From: Schizophyllum amplum
Taxonomy: Eukaryota > Basidiomycota > Agaricomycetes > Agaricales > Schizophyllaceae
Direction: 5' to 3'
NCBI GenBank assembly: GCA_007026445.1
Contig: VDMD01000021.1
Span: 62,001-126,000 of the forward strand
DNA length: 64,000 nt
Of this stretch, positions 11,119 to 22,465 are shown one piece after another; positions within the stretch are counted from its first letter, which is position 1, and every line of letters starts with the position of its first letter. A model generated the notes under the pieces. It saw only the letters and a list, made by a program, of their open reading frames with translations. It was not told the DNA's origin and made no database searches. Both the position numbers and the translations under genes were made by a program.

Positions 11119-12789
11119 CTAGTCATCCAAGTCAGACGCTTCGGGCTTCCAGTTGTAATCGGTCCTGCAGACGAGCAAGCCCGGTAGCTGCTCCCCTCTC
11201 CACACCAAGAGCTGCCTCTGCGAAACCAGGGCCTTGCGAAGGGCCTCGCTGAATGCGTCGCTGTAGCGCTCGCCATTGGTCGCGACCGTCAAGTGCGTGA
11301 GATGCGGCAGCAAGATATCATCCTCGTCTGAATCAGCCGTCGGCGATCCGAGACGTCTGCGTCGCAGACTGGCATTGCCTTTGAGTGCAGCAAGAATATC
11401 ACGGCTGATGGGGGGGACGAAGCGACCTCGCCAATGCTCCTCATGCATCTCGAACGACATTAAATGCGGCACACGTCGCAAGCAAGCGATGAGGCCTTGC
11501 GGAATGGTGCCCTGCGATACTGTGATGACGAGTGACCGTAAAGACGTGCCCGCCGACGACCGATCCAGTAGTTGAGCGAAAAGAGTGACCGGCCAAACAA
11601 CCGAGTCGTCCCCCATATCATTGACAATAGGTTCATCTATCAGTCTTGCTGTCTTGACACTCGGTGCGACCATAAACGGGCAGAGCAGTATGGCCTTGTT
11701 GAGCAGGCTCAGCTCTTCGAGCACGGGGAAGACGGTAGTGGGAGGATTGTCCGGAAGAGCGCCCGCTCGTGTGGTGTCAACACGACACTTCCGAAGCGTC
11801 TGGCTGCATGACAGGATGGCATCGATACAGACCACAAGCGGCGGGGCTGAGGAACGACATTTTATATCGAGCACCTGCAGGCGCCACGACGAAGGTAACG
11901 CGACACGCACACCGAGGGCAGGTGTCCTGATGTAGGATATGGTCAGCGTATGCAATGTTGGTGCGTTTGCGAAGAAGCTCAGGGGAAGGTTGAATCGTTG
12001 TTGGTCTTGCCTCGCAAGCAGAGCGACGTCGAGATATCGAAGGGTCCGGAATGAGAGGCCAGGCTGTGAGTCGAAGGCAGCCAGCGGAATTCGTTTGATT
12101 GTTGCTCGTTGCCACCTGTGCGATTGCGCGGAAACAGCGTCCCAGAGAGGGGCTCTCCAGATTCCCTCTGTGTCGAGGGGAGGCTCGTCCCACCAAGGGA
12201 ACGTGCCGACCCAGAGTTCCAGCGGGACCTGCGCCGACCTCTTGAGATTCTCCATAGTCGCCGTGTGCTTCTGCGGTGGCACACCGCTGACAGCCTCGGC
12301 GACGAACCGGGCCCAAAGACGGGGGGTAAACAGCGCAACTTCACGCCATGCATGGCAGACTTCGGCAAAGTTGAGTCCCCTCCTCCAAGCCCCAGAATCC
12401 GTCCATTTGTCCGGTAGGGCAAGGACAAATATTTCGGATAAGAGTTCCCGCGGCAACCGGCGCCAACGAGCGAGGAGAGCCCTGTCCAGCCTAACTCGCT
12501 GGTTGACAAGGGCACGACATTCTTCAAGCTTGCGTATCTGCGATGCCAGATCGTTGCCAATAGCTTCAAGGGACCGAACGCGTTCGGAAAGAACAGACTC
12601 TTCATGTGAATTCAACGAAGATGAATCTCGATGTGAGTCGATGTTGGGCCCCTTGCTGGCCTCCTTGGTTATGGCATCGATGGCACGGATGTTGAGGACT
12701 ATTTGGGCTTCGTTAGGTACGGCTATTTAGTCCGTTTTGCACTCACCTCGGCCGCCCAACGTTCTAAGTTCTGCTGCAACTCCTGCCAT
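11119..12789 (-). CDS. F-box-like domain protein
   Basis: Agaricomycete F-box family: such proteins usually act as substrate adaptors of SCF ubiquitin ligases. I choose ATG 12789 (MAGVAAELRTLGGR), a short intron at about 12707-12745, then a coiled-coil-like start (VRSLEAIGNDLASQIRKLEE) leading to the F-box core ARWRRLPRELLSEIFVLALP (about 12420-12480) and FAEVCHAWREVALFTPRLWA, the motif that usually follows it in this family. The remaining 400 residues form a leucine-rich-repeat-like region (ALPSSWRLQVLDIKC, VFPVLEELSLLN, TSLRSLVITVSQG) ending in an acidic tail (PEASDLDD). The main exon is open for about 500 codons. The target is unknown. It resembles the F-box protein at 34914-36510 in layout. 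Confidence 0.8.
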
Positions 12790-14797
12790 GACTTCGAGCG
12801 AGTTGAAGACAGGTAGGGAGAAGGGATTCTGCACTACCCTTCAGAGGTGTACGCCTGTGTTGAGCCGAGTACGCAGCAGAAGATAAGGGAGACTTCACTG
12901 GCAGGACTCCGAGGACAAGTGACGAGAACGAAACTCACGGCTCGTTCCGTGTGACAGGACGCGTCCGTCACGCATCGATACGCGTCACGACTGTCAGTTC
13001 TCGCCTGCTTTCTTCTCACTCTCATCCACCTTTTAGACTTCACCTGATTTACCATTGGAACCAACGCGGCGTTAAACTACTCAAACGGAGCCACGGACGT
13101 CCAGTCTTTGCAGCTCCTCAACGATTTCTCCAGCGCGCCACACCGTTCATGCATACATATATGCGGTTTTCTTACCCAATCCCATAGCTGTTGAAACCGG
13201 CGAAATCATCCTAGACCCTCCTGAATACTCCGCGCTGCTTTCTGAAACCCCTTCCACTTGCGCCAGCATTCGCACCCTCCGACATCTGCGGCGAACGATG
13301 CTCTGGGACGCGCTGAAATGCACTGGCGACCGTGTCCGCCCATGTCTTTTACAGCTTGGATTGACGACGGCTCTCTCCCAGCACAACATACGCACGAGGG
13401 GTCACCAGCTGGTGCGCGGGGGTCTACACCTGTATATATGCGCTGAGCTACCCGTCTTGCAACCCTCAAACCCGTCATCCTCGTTGATGCTAGTGCGTCG
13501 GACACTCTTGACTCTAGCAACATCATAACCGGCGTTTCGGCGTCCTCTGGATGCTTTACAAACTCATCACCTCAACGCCTTGCTTCTCAATGCGTCTGTC
13601 CGATCGCTCACAACTATCTCATCGAGATGTATACGCCCTCGAATCTAACCGATTTCTTTCCCTCTCGCGACAAACACGAGACCTGCTCGCAGTCGGGAAG
13701 CTTGAATCTCCCCGACAACAGATCTGCGCTCGTGCCGTGGATCATCCGACGACAACACTCAAATCAAGATGTTGTAAAGTCTACTGGCCTGACTATCCTG
13801 CGGTATTGGGCACGCGATCGTCACAGCACCTCTCGCTCTGATCTCTCGGTCCTCTCTCGAAGTGATGACTGCATATGAGACAGCTGTCGTACCTCGATGT
13901 GCTGGCCTCTATCGTGCTTTACTGACTAAGTAACTCACTGTAGGAAAAATCTGTCGCGCCGACCGCTGTTCGTCATGCGTACAACTCGACTTTGCGACTT
14001 CCATGCCAGTCGCTGTACATTATTGCGAGCGACTCAGGGACCCGCCGAGGAACGAGGCAGGGTGGGAGCGAGCAACACTGACTAACCACGTGATCCATAG
14101 GGCTCCTTCCCACGTAAACAAGTACAAAATCGCGTTACTGCTTTTTTGGCTGGCGGGAATGTCGAGCGCTGCAACGCCCGCATCTTCGTCATTTTTCTCT
14201 ATTCGAGCTCAGGCATGCGTTCCATGAGATGGAATAGAATTGTTTAGCAACTTTTTACGCAGCGAAACGCTACGTTCTTGCCGTTTTTTGACCAACACTC
14301 GCGCGTGGCGCGTCGGCGCCGACGCGTCGACTGGACCGGCTTGCGACTCGCAGAGTCGCAACAAAGAAAGCCGCAGATTGAGGGCACGTCAACCCTAAGT
14401 ATGCATGGTGGGATTGCTGCGTGTTCAGTGTTGCTCGCGCCCTTAAAGATCCCAGCGAGCACCCCGTGGCTTGCCACCCGCCTATGTTACCATGTCAAGA
14501 ATGAATCACACTGCCAAAGCGTCAATGAAGCTGACTGAATCGATCTGGTGCACCACCTGCCAGTGAACTGCTGTATCCTTCAACATGAAGCCTGATATCT
14601 GAGGTGACTCACCGATTTGTTGGTCCAGATTTGATGTTGACACATGGTCGGCAGCAGGCCGACGGTGCCGGGTGTGGCTGTGTGATTCTGGTGCCTTTTT
14701 GGATACGGCATCCGGGGGTCTACGTTGGCCTTGACGCAGGCCAACAGCTACAGCAAATACGCCCTATAAGTAGTATACGATATACCCTCAGGCGCCA
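12790..14797. other. 2-kb stretch without a supported gene
   Basis: Several ORFs of 60-100 codons exist on both strands (for example 13298-13528, 13551-13841, 13627-13878 on plus), but they overlap in different frames, show no domain and do not join into a sensible exon chain. The right end must hold the RSP5 promoter; CTATAAGTAGTATAC at about 14763-14777 is TATA-like and lies about 30 bases before that gene's start codon. I could not tell whether the rest is a decayed gene, non-coding RNA or spacer. Confidence 0.4.
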
Positions 14798-17744
14798 ATG
14801 GCCAGCTCAAGCAGGTGCGCTGCCCGCCATCGCATCGCCACCGCGCTCACGGTCCCCCCAGATTGAACGACCCAGAGCGCACGATCAGGGTCACCCGTAA
14901 GTCTTGTCTGCATTTCGCGTCCCGCCCGCGCTGACAGTGACTGACCCCGCAAGTGTTCGGCGCGAACGGCCTCGCGAAGCGCGATCTCCTAGCGCTGCCC
15001 GATCCGTTTGCGGTGCTCACAGTCGACGGCGAGCAGACGAGCACGACCGCGGTTATACGCAGGACGCTATCGCCCACATGGAATGAGCATTTCGACGTGT
15101 GCGTGATGCGCTCCCCGCTTTTCATGCCCTTCTCATGCGCGCTCGCCTCCCAGAACCGTCCGCCAGTCGTCCATGCTTGCCATCCAGGTCTTTGATCACA
15201 AGAAGTTCAGGAAACGTGATCAAGGTGTGTACTCCCCCGCCTGGGCGATCCCCCGCGCTCATGTCCCATCCGCAGGCTTCCTCGGCGTCATCAACTTCCC
15301 TGCGTCTGAAGCGCTCGCGCACGCAGGAGACAGTCGTGGTGCGCACGTTCCCCATGCGCTGTAGTCGCTGTTGACTAATCAGACGCAGACATCATCACGC
15401 GCGATCTCACCATGTCATCCAACAACCTCTCCGTGTACGGCAAGCTGCTCTTTGGCTTCTCCCTCACCTCACAGCCTCCGCCAAACGCCATCGCGGAGCC
15501 TGAAGCAGCGCTCGAACAGCGACCGCAGCCGCAGCCGCAGCCCCAACTTACACACGCGCGCGTCAACGAGGACGACTTCATGCGTCCACATTCCGGATTG
15601 GCGGTGCCCCGCTCGAACGGACCTGCGTCGACCCTCCGCCCCTCTTCCTCGCACGCAAACCTCGGCCCATCCCGCTTCCCTGCCATGGAGCCCGCGCCAC
15701 GCCCACTGAGCACCGTTCCCCAACGGATCACGGACGATGAGCACGGAGTACCACTCCCGCTGGGCTGGGAACGCCGTCAGGACCCAACCACTGGCCGCAC
15801 GTACTATGTCGACCACAACTCGCGTGCGACTACCTGGCATCGCCCGACAGTGCCTGGACAACATCAACCACCGCCAGCGCCCATGCCTCCACAGCCGCAA
15901 CCCTTGAACGTCGCAAACCGCAACCCATCCGTGTCGTCCCGCATGAGCACAGGCAGTGGCGGTGCACCAGCGGCAGCAGCAGCTGTAGCAGCTCAGAACA
16001 GTCATGCTGACATCCCATTGCCACTGGGATGGGAAGAGCGTCGGACACCGGAAGGTCGACCGTACTTTGTGGATCATCACACCCGCACAACGACCTGGGT
16101 CGACCCTCGGCGGAACCAGCCCGGAAATACGAACACCGCCGCCACAGTGACGACTCCCAACCCCAACCTGGGCCCTCTACCATCAGGATGGGAGATGCGG
16201 CTTACATGTGCGTCATACTACAACAGGATTCAAGATGACTAAAGTACTATCCTACAGCCACTGGACGTGTGTACTTCGTTGACCACAACACCCGCACAAC
16301 AACCTGGGACGACCCCCGCGCGCCGAGCTCTGTCGATGACAATGCACCGCAGTACAAGCGCGACTACAGGCGAAAGCTCATTTACTTCCGCAGCCAGCCA
16401 CGAATGCGTGTGCTGCCCGGCAAGTGCGATATCAAAGTTCGGCGATCGCATATTTTGGAGGACAGCTACGCGGCGGTCATGCAGCATTCTGGCGAGAATC
16501 TCAAGCGTCGCCTCATGATCAACTTTGACGGCGAGGACGGGTTGGACTATGGTGGTGTCTCCAGGTGCGTACTCTGATCCAGACTCGGGCATCTGCTTAC
16601 AGATTTGCAGAGAATGGTTCTTCCTCATCTCGCATGAAATCTTCAACCCGAGCTATGGGTTGTTCGAGTATTCAGCGCACGACAACTACACGCTGCAGAT
16701 CAACCCCGCCTCCGGCATCAACCCAGACCACTTGAGCTACTTCAAGTTCATCGGCCGCTGTCTCGGCCTGACCGTGTTCCACCGCCGCTTCCTCGACGCG
16801 TACTTCGTGCCCAGCATCTACAAGATGATTCTAGGGAAGCATATGACGCTTGCCGATTTGGAGAGTATCGATGCTGACTTGCATCGCTCGCTCAACTGGA
16901 TGTTGTACGTGCTTCTTGTGATCGCTCTCGTGATGTGGGGTAGCTAAAGCTTTTTACAGAGAGAACGACATCACGGACGTTCTTGAAGAGATGTTCTCGA
17001 TGACGGAGGAGCGCTTCGGCGAGTTGGTCACGATCGAGCTGAAGCCGGGCGGCGAACAGGTCGAGGTTACGGAGGTGAACAAGAAGGAGTATGTAGACTT
17101 GGTGGTTGAGTACCGCATCTCCCGCCGAGTGAAGGAGCAGTTTGATGCGTTCATGGAGGGCTTGCTTGAGGTGCGTGAAACAGCTCATTGAATCCGTGCT
17201 TCGTTGACCACATACCCACAGCTCATTCCTATGGACTTGCTGCATGTCTTTGACGAGCGGGAACTCGAGCTTCTGATCGGTGGCATGTCGGAGATCGACA
17301 TGTGCGTGGACAGTCTTTGTCGCGCTAATATGTTCCTGACCTTCATTCACAGGGACGACTGGACGAAGTTTACGGATTATCGGGCTACGAGAAGACAGAT
17401 CAGGTCATCGAGTGGTTCTGGCAATGCATCCGCTCTTGGCCGGCGGAGCGCAAGTCACGGTTGCTGCAGTTCACGACTGGCACGTCGCGTGTCCCCGTCA
17501 ACGGGTTCAAGGATCTGCAGGGGTCAGACGGCCCGCGACGCTTTACCATCGAGAAGTCGGGCGATCCTGCAGGGCTGCCGAGGAGTCACACGTGCTTCAA
17601 CAGGCTGGACCTGCCGCCGTACACCGACTACGAGAGCCTGGAGACGAAGTTGATTTACGCCATTGAGTGAGTCTAGGTCTCTGCTTCTGGTCGAATACTA
17701 TTGACTGTCTTCGTAGGGAAACAGAGGGCTTTGGAGTAGAATGA
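14798..17744 (+). CDS. RSP5: Rsp5/NEDD4-type C2-WW-HECT E3 ubiquitin ligase (one frame break)
   Basis: Ubiquitin ligase that modifies membrane cargo and many other PPxY-containing proteins. Exon joining from ATG 14798 gives [20 protein letters not shown], the start of the C2 domain ([30 protein letters not shown]), ending near [10 protein letters not shown]. Three WW domains follow: [15 protein letters not shown] (about 15755), [15 protein letters not shown] (about 16018) and [20 protein letters not shown], the last split by an intron at about 16208-16256. The HECT domain runs from about 16345 ([15 protein letters not shown]) to the catalytic cysteine in [13 protein letters not shown] (17584-17622) and the end at TGA 17742-17744. 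At about 17380 the frame must slip by one base: [10 protein letters not shown] is followed by [14 protein letters not shown] in another frame, so one G appears missing from a CGGG run. Length is about 800 residues, as in yeast Rsp5. Confidence 0.9.
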
Positions 17745-18897
17745 GAAGACGCAAGTGCGAAGTTGCTGGGCCGTACGGACAAATTATCGAAGGGTCGGTC
17801 GTTCATACTAGTGTTGAGTTTTTGCTATCTCTATATTCTGCTGTATCTGGTGTATAATCTGGTTTTTTCTACATGTACTATGTCCTTCGAAAGCGCGCCA
17901 CAATGGGTGATACGCCTCTGTCAACTATCGAGAAGGTATAGTCCAGGTAGTCTCTCGCGGCCATCCCAGGTAGATATTGTCTTTAGATCTCCTACTATTG
18001 CTTCTGACGATGTTATCTTATAAGTAATCTCGTTCCTGCGATGTTCGACCGACTAGTCAGTCGGTGGCGCATCGTGTTCGTCTTCCATACCGGCTGGTAC
18101 GACCTGGATCATGAACATGGCATTGCGATCGATTGTTGGACGATGACGATGGATGGCTTGCTCGCAAGGAAGATTGTGTCAAGAAGCTCAGCAGAAGCAC
18201 CATGACTGCTGCAGCGCTCACGTCCCGATACTCAAGGGAAGATTATCTGAGCAGGGGTGCATGAAAGCCCGAGCCGACCATCACAGGGACAACCGAATAG
18301 AGGATGGCCGAATACAAGGGACATTCAGAACGCCGATCCTTGCATAGCCGTGGAGATCGGTGTCGCTCCCAGGGGTTAGTAGTTCATGGTATGTTGAAAG
18401 CGATACAGTTGGAGGCCTATTAGTATATAAGTATCGCCAGAGGAGGGAAGACAGAAGGGCTATATAGTATACCCGCACCCTCCTCGAAGATGTTCAATTC
18501 GCATGAGGCGCAGTGTCTCTCATGCGACCCCGCGCCCAGCGTTTGCTGCACGGTGCCGAGGGTGGGACGCGTGGAGGGCACGGCATTCCCGGGATGCGGG
18601 TACTGGACCTGCGACGACGACGACGTCTTCGACACGTATATTCGACTCGACCCAGATGGGACAGGAGAGGTGCAATATTTCCTTCCAATTATCATGGACC
18701 GTGACCTGGCAATTTGACTGAAGCTCACTGATGAATCCTTCCATAGCTGGGCGTGCTGCAACAATCGTTATGTGATGTCTCAACCAGCGAGTTCACCGTG
18801 CTTTTGTGGGCGCGCCTCATATGGACCGCGAGTGACTGTAGAACATTTCCGGAACGGATCGAGGATACATGGAAGGTGAGGCGCGCGCGCTGCGTTT
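17745..18897. other. Intergenic with one doubtful short ORF
   Basis: Holds the RSP5 3' UTR. A plus-strand ORF at 18490-18717 (75 codons, Cys-rich start MFNSHEAQCLSCDPAPSVCC, then an acidic CDDDDVFDTY stretch) is the only one of note. It is overlapped by antisense ORFs of similar length and shows no known domain, so I do not call it a gene. Confidence 0.35.
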
Positions 18898-19275
18898 CTA
18901 GTTGTACTCACTGATATGATGCGTGATGGGGTAGTGGAAAACAAAGGGGACCATCCAGATAACGCCTTCGACAGAGCTGCCGCGAGCGTTACCGGGGACG
19001 TTCAGGAATGATACAAGGGTTGCGGCGTCCTTTTTCGCCCCGCGAACGTATGAGGTCGAGATCAGGGCAGAAGATGGCGGTAAAGAGGGCAGGCAGGAGA
19101 GGTCGAAAAACTCGGAGGTGCTCGACAGATGGGGAGGCCTTGCGCGCTTGTTGTCGGGGTCCAGATGGACGATGCTAGGCGCGTCGTGCCCGGTGCCGCG
19201 TGCCGAGCGGAAGCTCGTCTTTGACGCGTCGCCATTCCCTCGGGAAGATGAGTGGGAGATGTGCAGCGATTTCAA
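18898..19275 (-). CDS. Orphan ORF, possible gene
   Basis: An open frame of 125 codons that continues upstream in frame beyond its first methionine (towards about 19320), so it may be the last exon of a longer gene or start at another ATG. Composition is Ser/Arg/Pro-rich (SHSSSRGNGDASKTSFRSAR), followed by a more protein-like middle (LISTSYVRGAKKDAATLVSF) and end. No motif is recognised. It is on the same strand as BUD22 and about 240 bases beyond its stop codon, so it might equally be BUD22 3' flanking sequence. Confidence 0.25.
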   Translation of the reverse strand: MKSLHISHSSSRGNGDASKTSFRSARGTGHDAPSIVHLDPDNKRARPPHLSSTSEFFDLSCLPSLPPSSALISTSYVRGAKKDAATLVSFLNVPGNARGSSVEGVIWMVPFVFHYPITHHISEYN

Positions 19276-19517
19276 GGCCAGACATCCGCTGTGGAAGCGC
19301 GCGTCCTTCGTCTGCTGATGTGAGAGACGGTTTGCGTAGGACGTGCAGATGGCTTGCGATGGGACATGGCAGCACTAGACATGCAATAGAACAGTCAAGC
19401 ACGATACAGATTTCCAAATGAGTGAAGTCCCCTGGTACACGAAAGCATCATGAACATCGTACTCATTCGATCGAGCATCGTCCAACATGAACTCGTCCCA
19501 CGCTCCGGGATCCCCTC

Positions 19518-20981
19518 CTACGAAAAGACAAGCTTCTTCCCCTGGCTGGGCACAATAGCGGCCTCCTTGTCCTTGAGCTTTTTCTTCGCCTCCCACGACG
19601 GATGCAGCGGCCTCGCCTGCACCTGCGCTTCTATGCGCTCCCGCTGCTCCCAGGCCGCAGCGGCAGCGGCCCGCTTCTGCGCGCGCTCCTCCCATTGTCG
19701 GCGCTTCTCCTGCGCCACGTCGCGCTCCTTCTGCTTGTGATTCGCGTTGCGTCCGTATTTCTTTTCCCATATCCTATAGTCATATGATAATTCAGCGAAA
19801 AGGGAAAAGGGAAACATGCGAAACAAACGTACGCCTGCCGCGCGCGCTGCCCGCGCCGGTTCTTCTTCGGCTTGTCCTCGATCTCTTCGACATCAGAGTC
19901 GTCTGAGCCGGGGATGAAGCCGACGGCGAGTGAAGGGAGGAATTGGGAGCTGCCAGCTACACCGGCCGCAGCGGGTGTCGCTGGTTTTGCTTTCTTGGGC
20001 GGTGGGCGCTCGTCGGCGTCTGAGTCACCTGCGTCTGAGTCGCCACCATCGACGGTGCCAGATTCCCATCCGTCACCGTCCTCGTCCACTGTGCCAGACT
20101 CCCAGCCATCAGCCTCTGCCGCCTGGTTGTCGTTTCCGGGTGTGGGACCAGCGGATGCTGCTTGAGACTGCTGAGATGTCTTCACTTTCTTGAGTTTTCT
20201 TTGCTGAGCGGGCGCATCTTTGACCTCCGCTTCCTCCTCGTTGTCTCTACCCTCGACGTTCTCTACTTCGGTCGGCGGCTGCACCAGGGCACGCAAGGCC
20301 TGTACCGCCGATGCCGCTTCCGCCGCGAGTGTCTTTGAGCTAAGTAGGCGTGCATGCACTTTCGCGGTGGGCGAGCCTGCGGGTGCCGCCGCAAGGAGGG
20401 TATCTGCGAGTTTGCTCTCCACGGCCGACTTCACCGCATCATGTTGGGCAAGGACCTTGTCCTTCTTGATCTTGGAGTAGAAGACAGTGCTGCCGGCAGC
20501 ATGGTGGTCGGTGGTCTGCGGTAGGTTAGTTGGGTGCGTGCGTGGAGGAGGAGAAGCGGGGCAGTACTCGCCTTGAGCGCTTCGAGTTGCGCCTCGCAGT
20601 CCTGGATCTCGGATTCTGGCTTCTTGGTAGTCCTGTCTTGCGATGTGAGAGATGTAGATGATATGTAGTATAGTGCACGCACCGTAGTCCCTTCAGCTTC
20701 TTGATCAATTTCTGCGTCTCGAAAGTCTTTGCTTTCTTCGCTGCCTTGCAGATCTCCTTCGTGCTGTGGTGCTATGACCAGCTTCAGTCTTCCCGACCGA
20801 CCCAAGAACCATGATGCATGATCATCTCACGATTTTGTGGCCGATCTTCACGTCCAAGGGCTGAGGGGAGGGGAAGTCTTGAGTACGGGAACACTTTTTG
20901 CAGTGAACAATGGAGACAAACCAGTTCCGGTGGTCCAGTCCGTTTGCGCTTGACGCCCTGTGTTTCCTTCCCGTCTGCCAT
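19518..20981 (-). CDS. BUD22: BUD22 / SRFBP1-family nucleolar protein
   Basis: Bud22-family proteins act in small-subunit ribosome biogenesis in yeast; the animal relative is SRFBP1. The start is ATG 20981 (MADGKETQGVKRKRTGPPEL). Joining three short exons gives PLDVKIGHKI then HHSTKEICKAAKKAKTFETQ KLIKKLKGLR, the highly conserved N-terminal helix of the family. A long exon (about 19850-20515) holds VFYSKIKKDKVLAQHDAV, a helical region and an acidic low-complexity stretch with two DGWESGTVD repeats. The family's C-terminal signature NRRGQRARQA (about 19845-19875) continues after an intron (about 19775-19840) as IWEKKYGRNANHKQKERD, then a Lys/Arg/Glu-rich coiled coil. The stop is TAG 19518-19520. 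The protein is about 410 residues. Confidence 0.88.
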
Positions 20982-21643
20982 GGTCTGTCACACCTTTGTT
21001 GCTTGCAAAGAGCTCGAGAATAAGTAGCTATTGTGGTGAACGTAAGAACATAGCTCGTCGATCATCCGGATAGCGGGCCGGGGTGCCGATTCCCCCTCAG
21101 AAATCGGACTTTCATTGAACTTTCGTATGTCTGCTCTTTTGAGATCGTAAACTGTTCACTTCAACTAGCCGTTTGCGATCCATCACTTCACTTCACTTCA
21201 ATGCTTAAGCGCTTATTCATTTGCGGAGACAAATTACTACAAAGACAGCATTCGTGCTTACACCACGACTCAAGCCCAAGGTCCAAGGAAAACCCAAGAT
21301 ACAAAGGATATAGATCCGAAGCAGACATCTAGTAGTAGTGTGGATATATGAGACTGGTAGAGGCCGACAGAGGAAGAGGCGAGACCGGTAGAAGAGACTA
21401 GGAGACTGATATAGGAAGGACGAGTCCTGGAGCATCGATACAGCGGTCACCACTGGTCCGTCGCGTAAGCTAAGGGATAGCAATGGGATAGGTAAGAGAT
21501 AAGTCACAGAACACGACGACGTGAAAGGGCAGCGAGACGGATAGTGTGTAGGCAAAGGTACAAGGATAGTAGGCAGGGATACGGGATGTGCAATACTGGG
21601 TACAATTGAGATTATATAGGGGACGAGGGAAAAGCAAATCATT
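20982..21643. other. Intergenic, BUD22 promoter and 3' region of zinc-finger gene
   Basis: Both flanking genes are on the minus strand. A small direct repeat, CACTT three times in a row, lies at about 21184-21198. A long minus-strand open frame here (21217-22212) runs into the next gene in another frame and is Ser/Thr/Pro/Arg-rich without a domain; I treat it as chance. Confidence 0.45.
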
Positions 21644-22465
21644 TTAAGCGGGCGAGCGGCAGACATGGCGCTTACCCCCAGGCATCCGACATTCGCGCGA
21701 GCACCACTGCTGGCTACAGCGCGGGCATTTGGGGAAGCCCTGGCCAGAGCATCCGCAAGTGGCGCATACGACCCCAGCGCAAACACGCGACTCGCGCTCG
21801 AGGCGGGCAAGGATTGGATGCATGTCGCTCTCTGTCTGCCGATGCGAAGGATGGGGTGCGCCATTGCGCAGTGTCTGATTTGGCCTGGACGGGGGTGCGC
21901 TCTTGTGATGGAGAGACTGGTGATGCTTGCCACCCACGTGCGCCCCAAGGCCCTTGGCAGGGTGCATGCTATCGGGTGAGGATATGCAGGTGCCGTCATC
22001 GAGGAGCGTCGTCGTCGAGCTTGCGGCAGAGGAGTGGGATCCGCCAGGGCAGGGCGCGGTACGGCTGAACGACGGGATGGCGGGCGAGGACGCGTACCCG
22101 CTGTCCTGGAAGCAGTCCGGGACGGGGCGCCGCTTGCGCCAGAGACCGCGCTTGGTGGTCGCGTGCAGATAGCGCAAGGCTTCACTTGCGGAATGTGTGG
22201 GTGTGAAGGCACCGTGCGCGTGCGAGGGCGGGGTGACGAGGGACGGTGGCGCTTTGGGGATGTCTATGCTGAGCTTCGGGGCGCCCAGTGCTGAAGACGA
22301 GGATGCGTAGGAGGCCATAGAGGCCATGGATATCGTGCGCGAGCGATGCGAGCGGTACGGTTGCGCGCTCTGCAAGGAGTGTATGTCGTCAGCGCACGCC
22401 ACCGCAGGTGCAAGGCTACATACCTGCATTGGCCTCGCACAGTCACCATCAAGTTGTACAGACAT
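21644..22465 (-). CDS. Small protein with C-terminal MYND/HIT-like zinc finger
   Basis: The start is ATG 22465 (MSVQLDGDCARPMQ) and the stop TAA 21644-21646. The N-terminal 200 residues are Ser/Pro/His-rich and probably disordered (SIDIPKAPPSLVTPPSHAHG). The last 40 residues form a compact Cys/His cluster: CATCGCSGQGFPKCPRCSQQ then WCSRECRMPGGKRHVC, spacing C-x2-C-x7-C-x2-C-x4-C-x3-C-x6-H-x-C, like MYND-type fingers that mediate protein binding. A segment at about 22369-22422 has a perfect intron look (GTATGT donor, CTGAC branch-like, TTGCAG acceptor) and is 54 nt, so removing it keeps the frame; the protein is 273 residues unspliced or 255 spliced. Partner and role are unknown. Confidence 0.72.
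   Translation of the reverse strand: MSVQLDGDCARPMQVCSLAPAVACADDIHSLQSAQPYRSHRSRTISMASMASYASSSSALGAPKLSIDIPKAPPSLVTPPSHAHGAFTPTHSASEALRYLHATTKRGLWRKRRPVPDCFQDSGYASSPAIPSFSRTAPCPGGSHSSAASSTTTLLDDGTCISSPDSMHPAKGLGAHVGGKHHQSLHHKSAPPSRPNQTLRNGAPHPSHRQTESDMHPILARLERESRVCAGVVCATCGCSGQGFPKCPRCSQQWCSRECRMPGGKRHVCRSPA

Noticed and set aside
12950..13950. Chain of plus-strand ORFs that might be a spliced gene or transposon remnant
   Set aside because: Frames do not join at good splice sites and no reverse transcriptase, transposase or other motif was seen.
21184..21198. CACTT three-fold repeat as a regulatory element
   Set aside because: Only three short units and no link to a promoter; a chance microsatellite is enough to explain it.
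21217..22212. 331-codon minus-strand ORF
   Set aside because: Overlaps the MYND-type gene in another frame; Pro/Ser/Arg-rich with no domain, while the other frame has a clear zinc finger.
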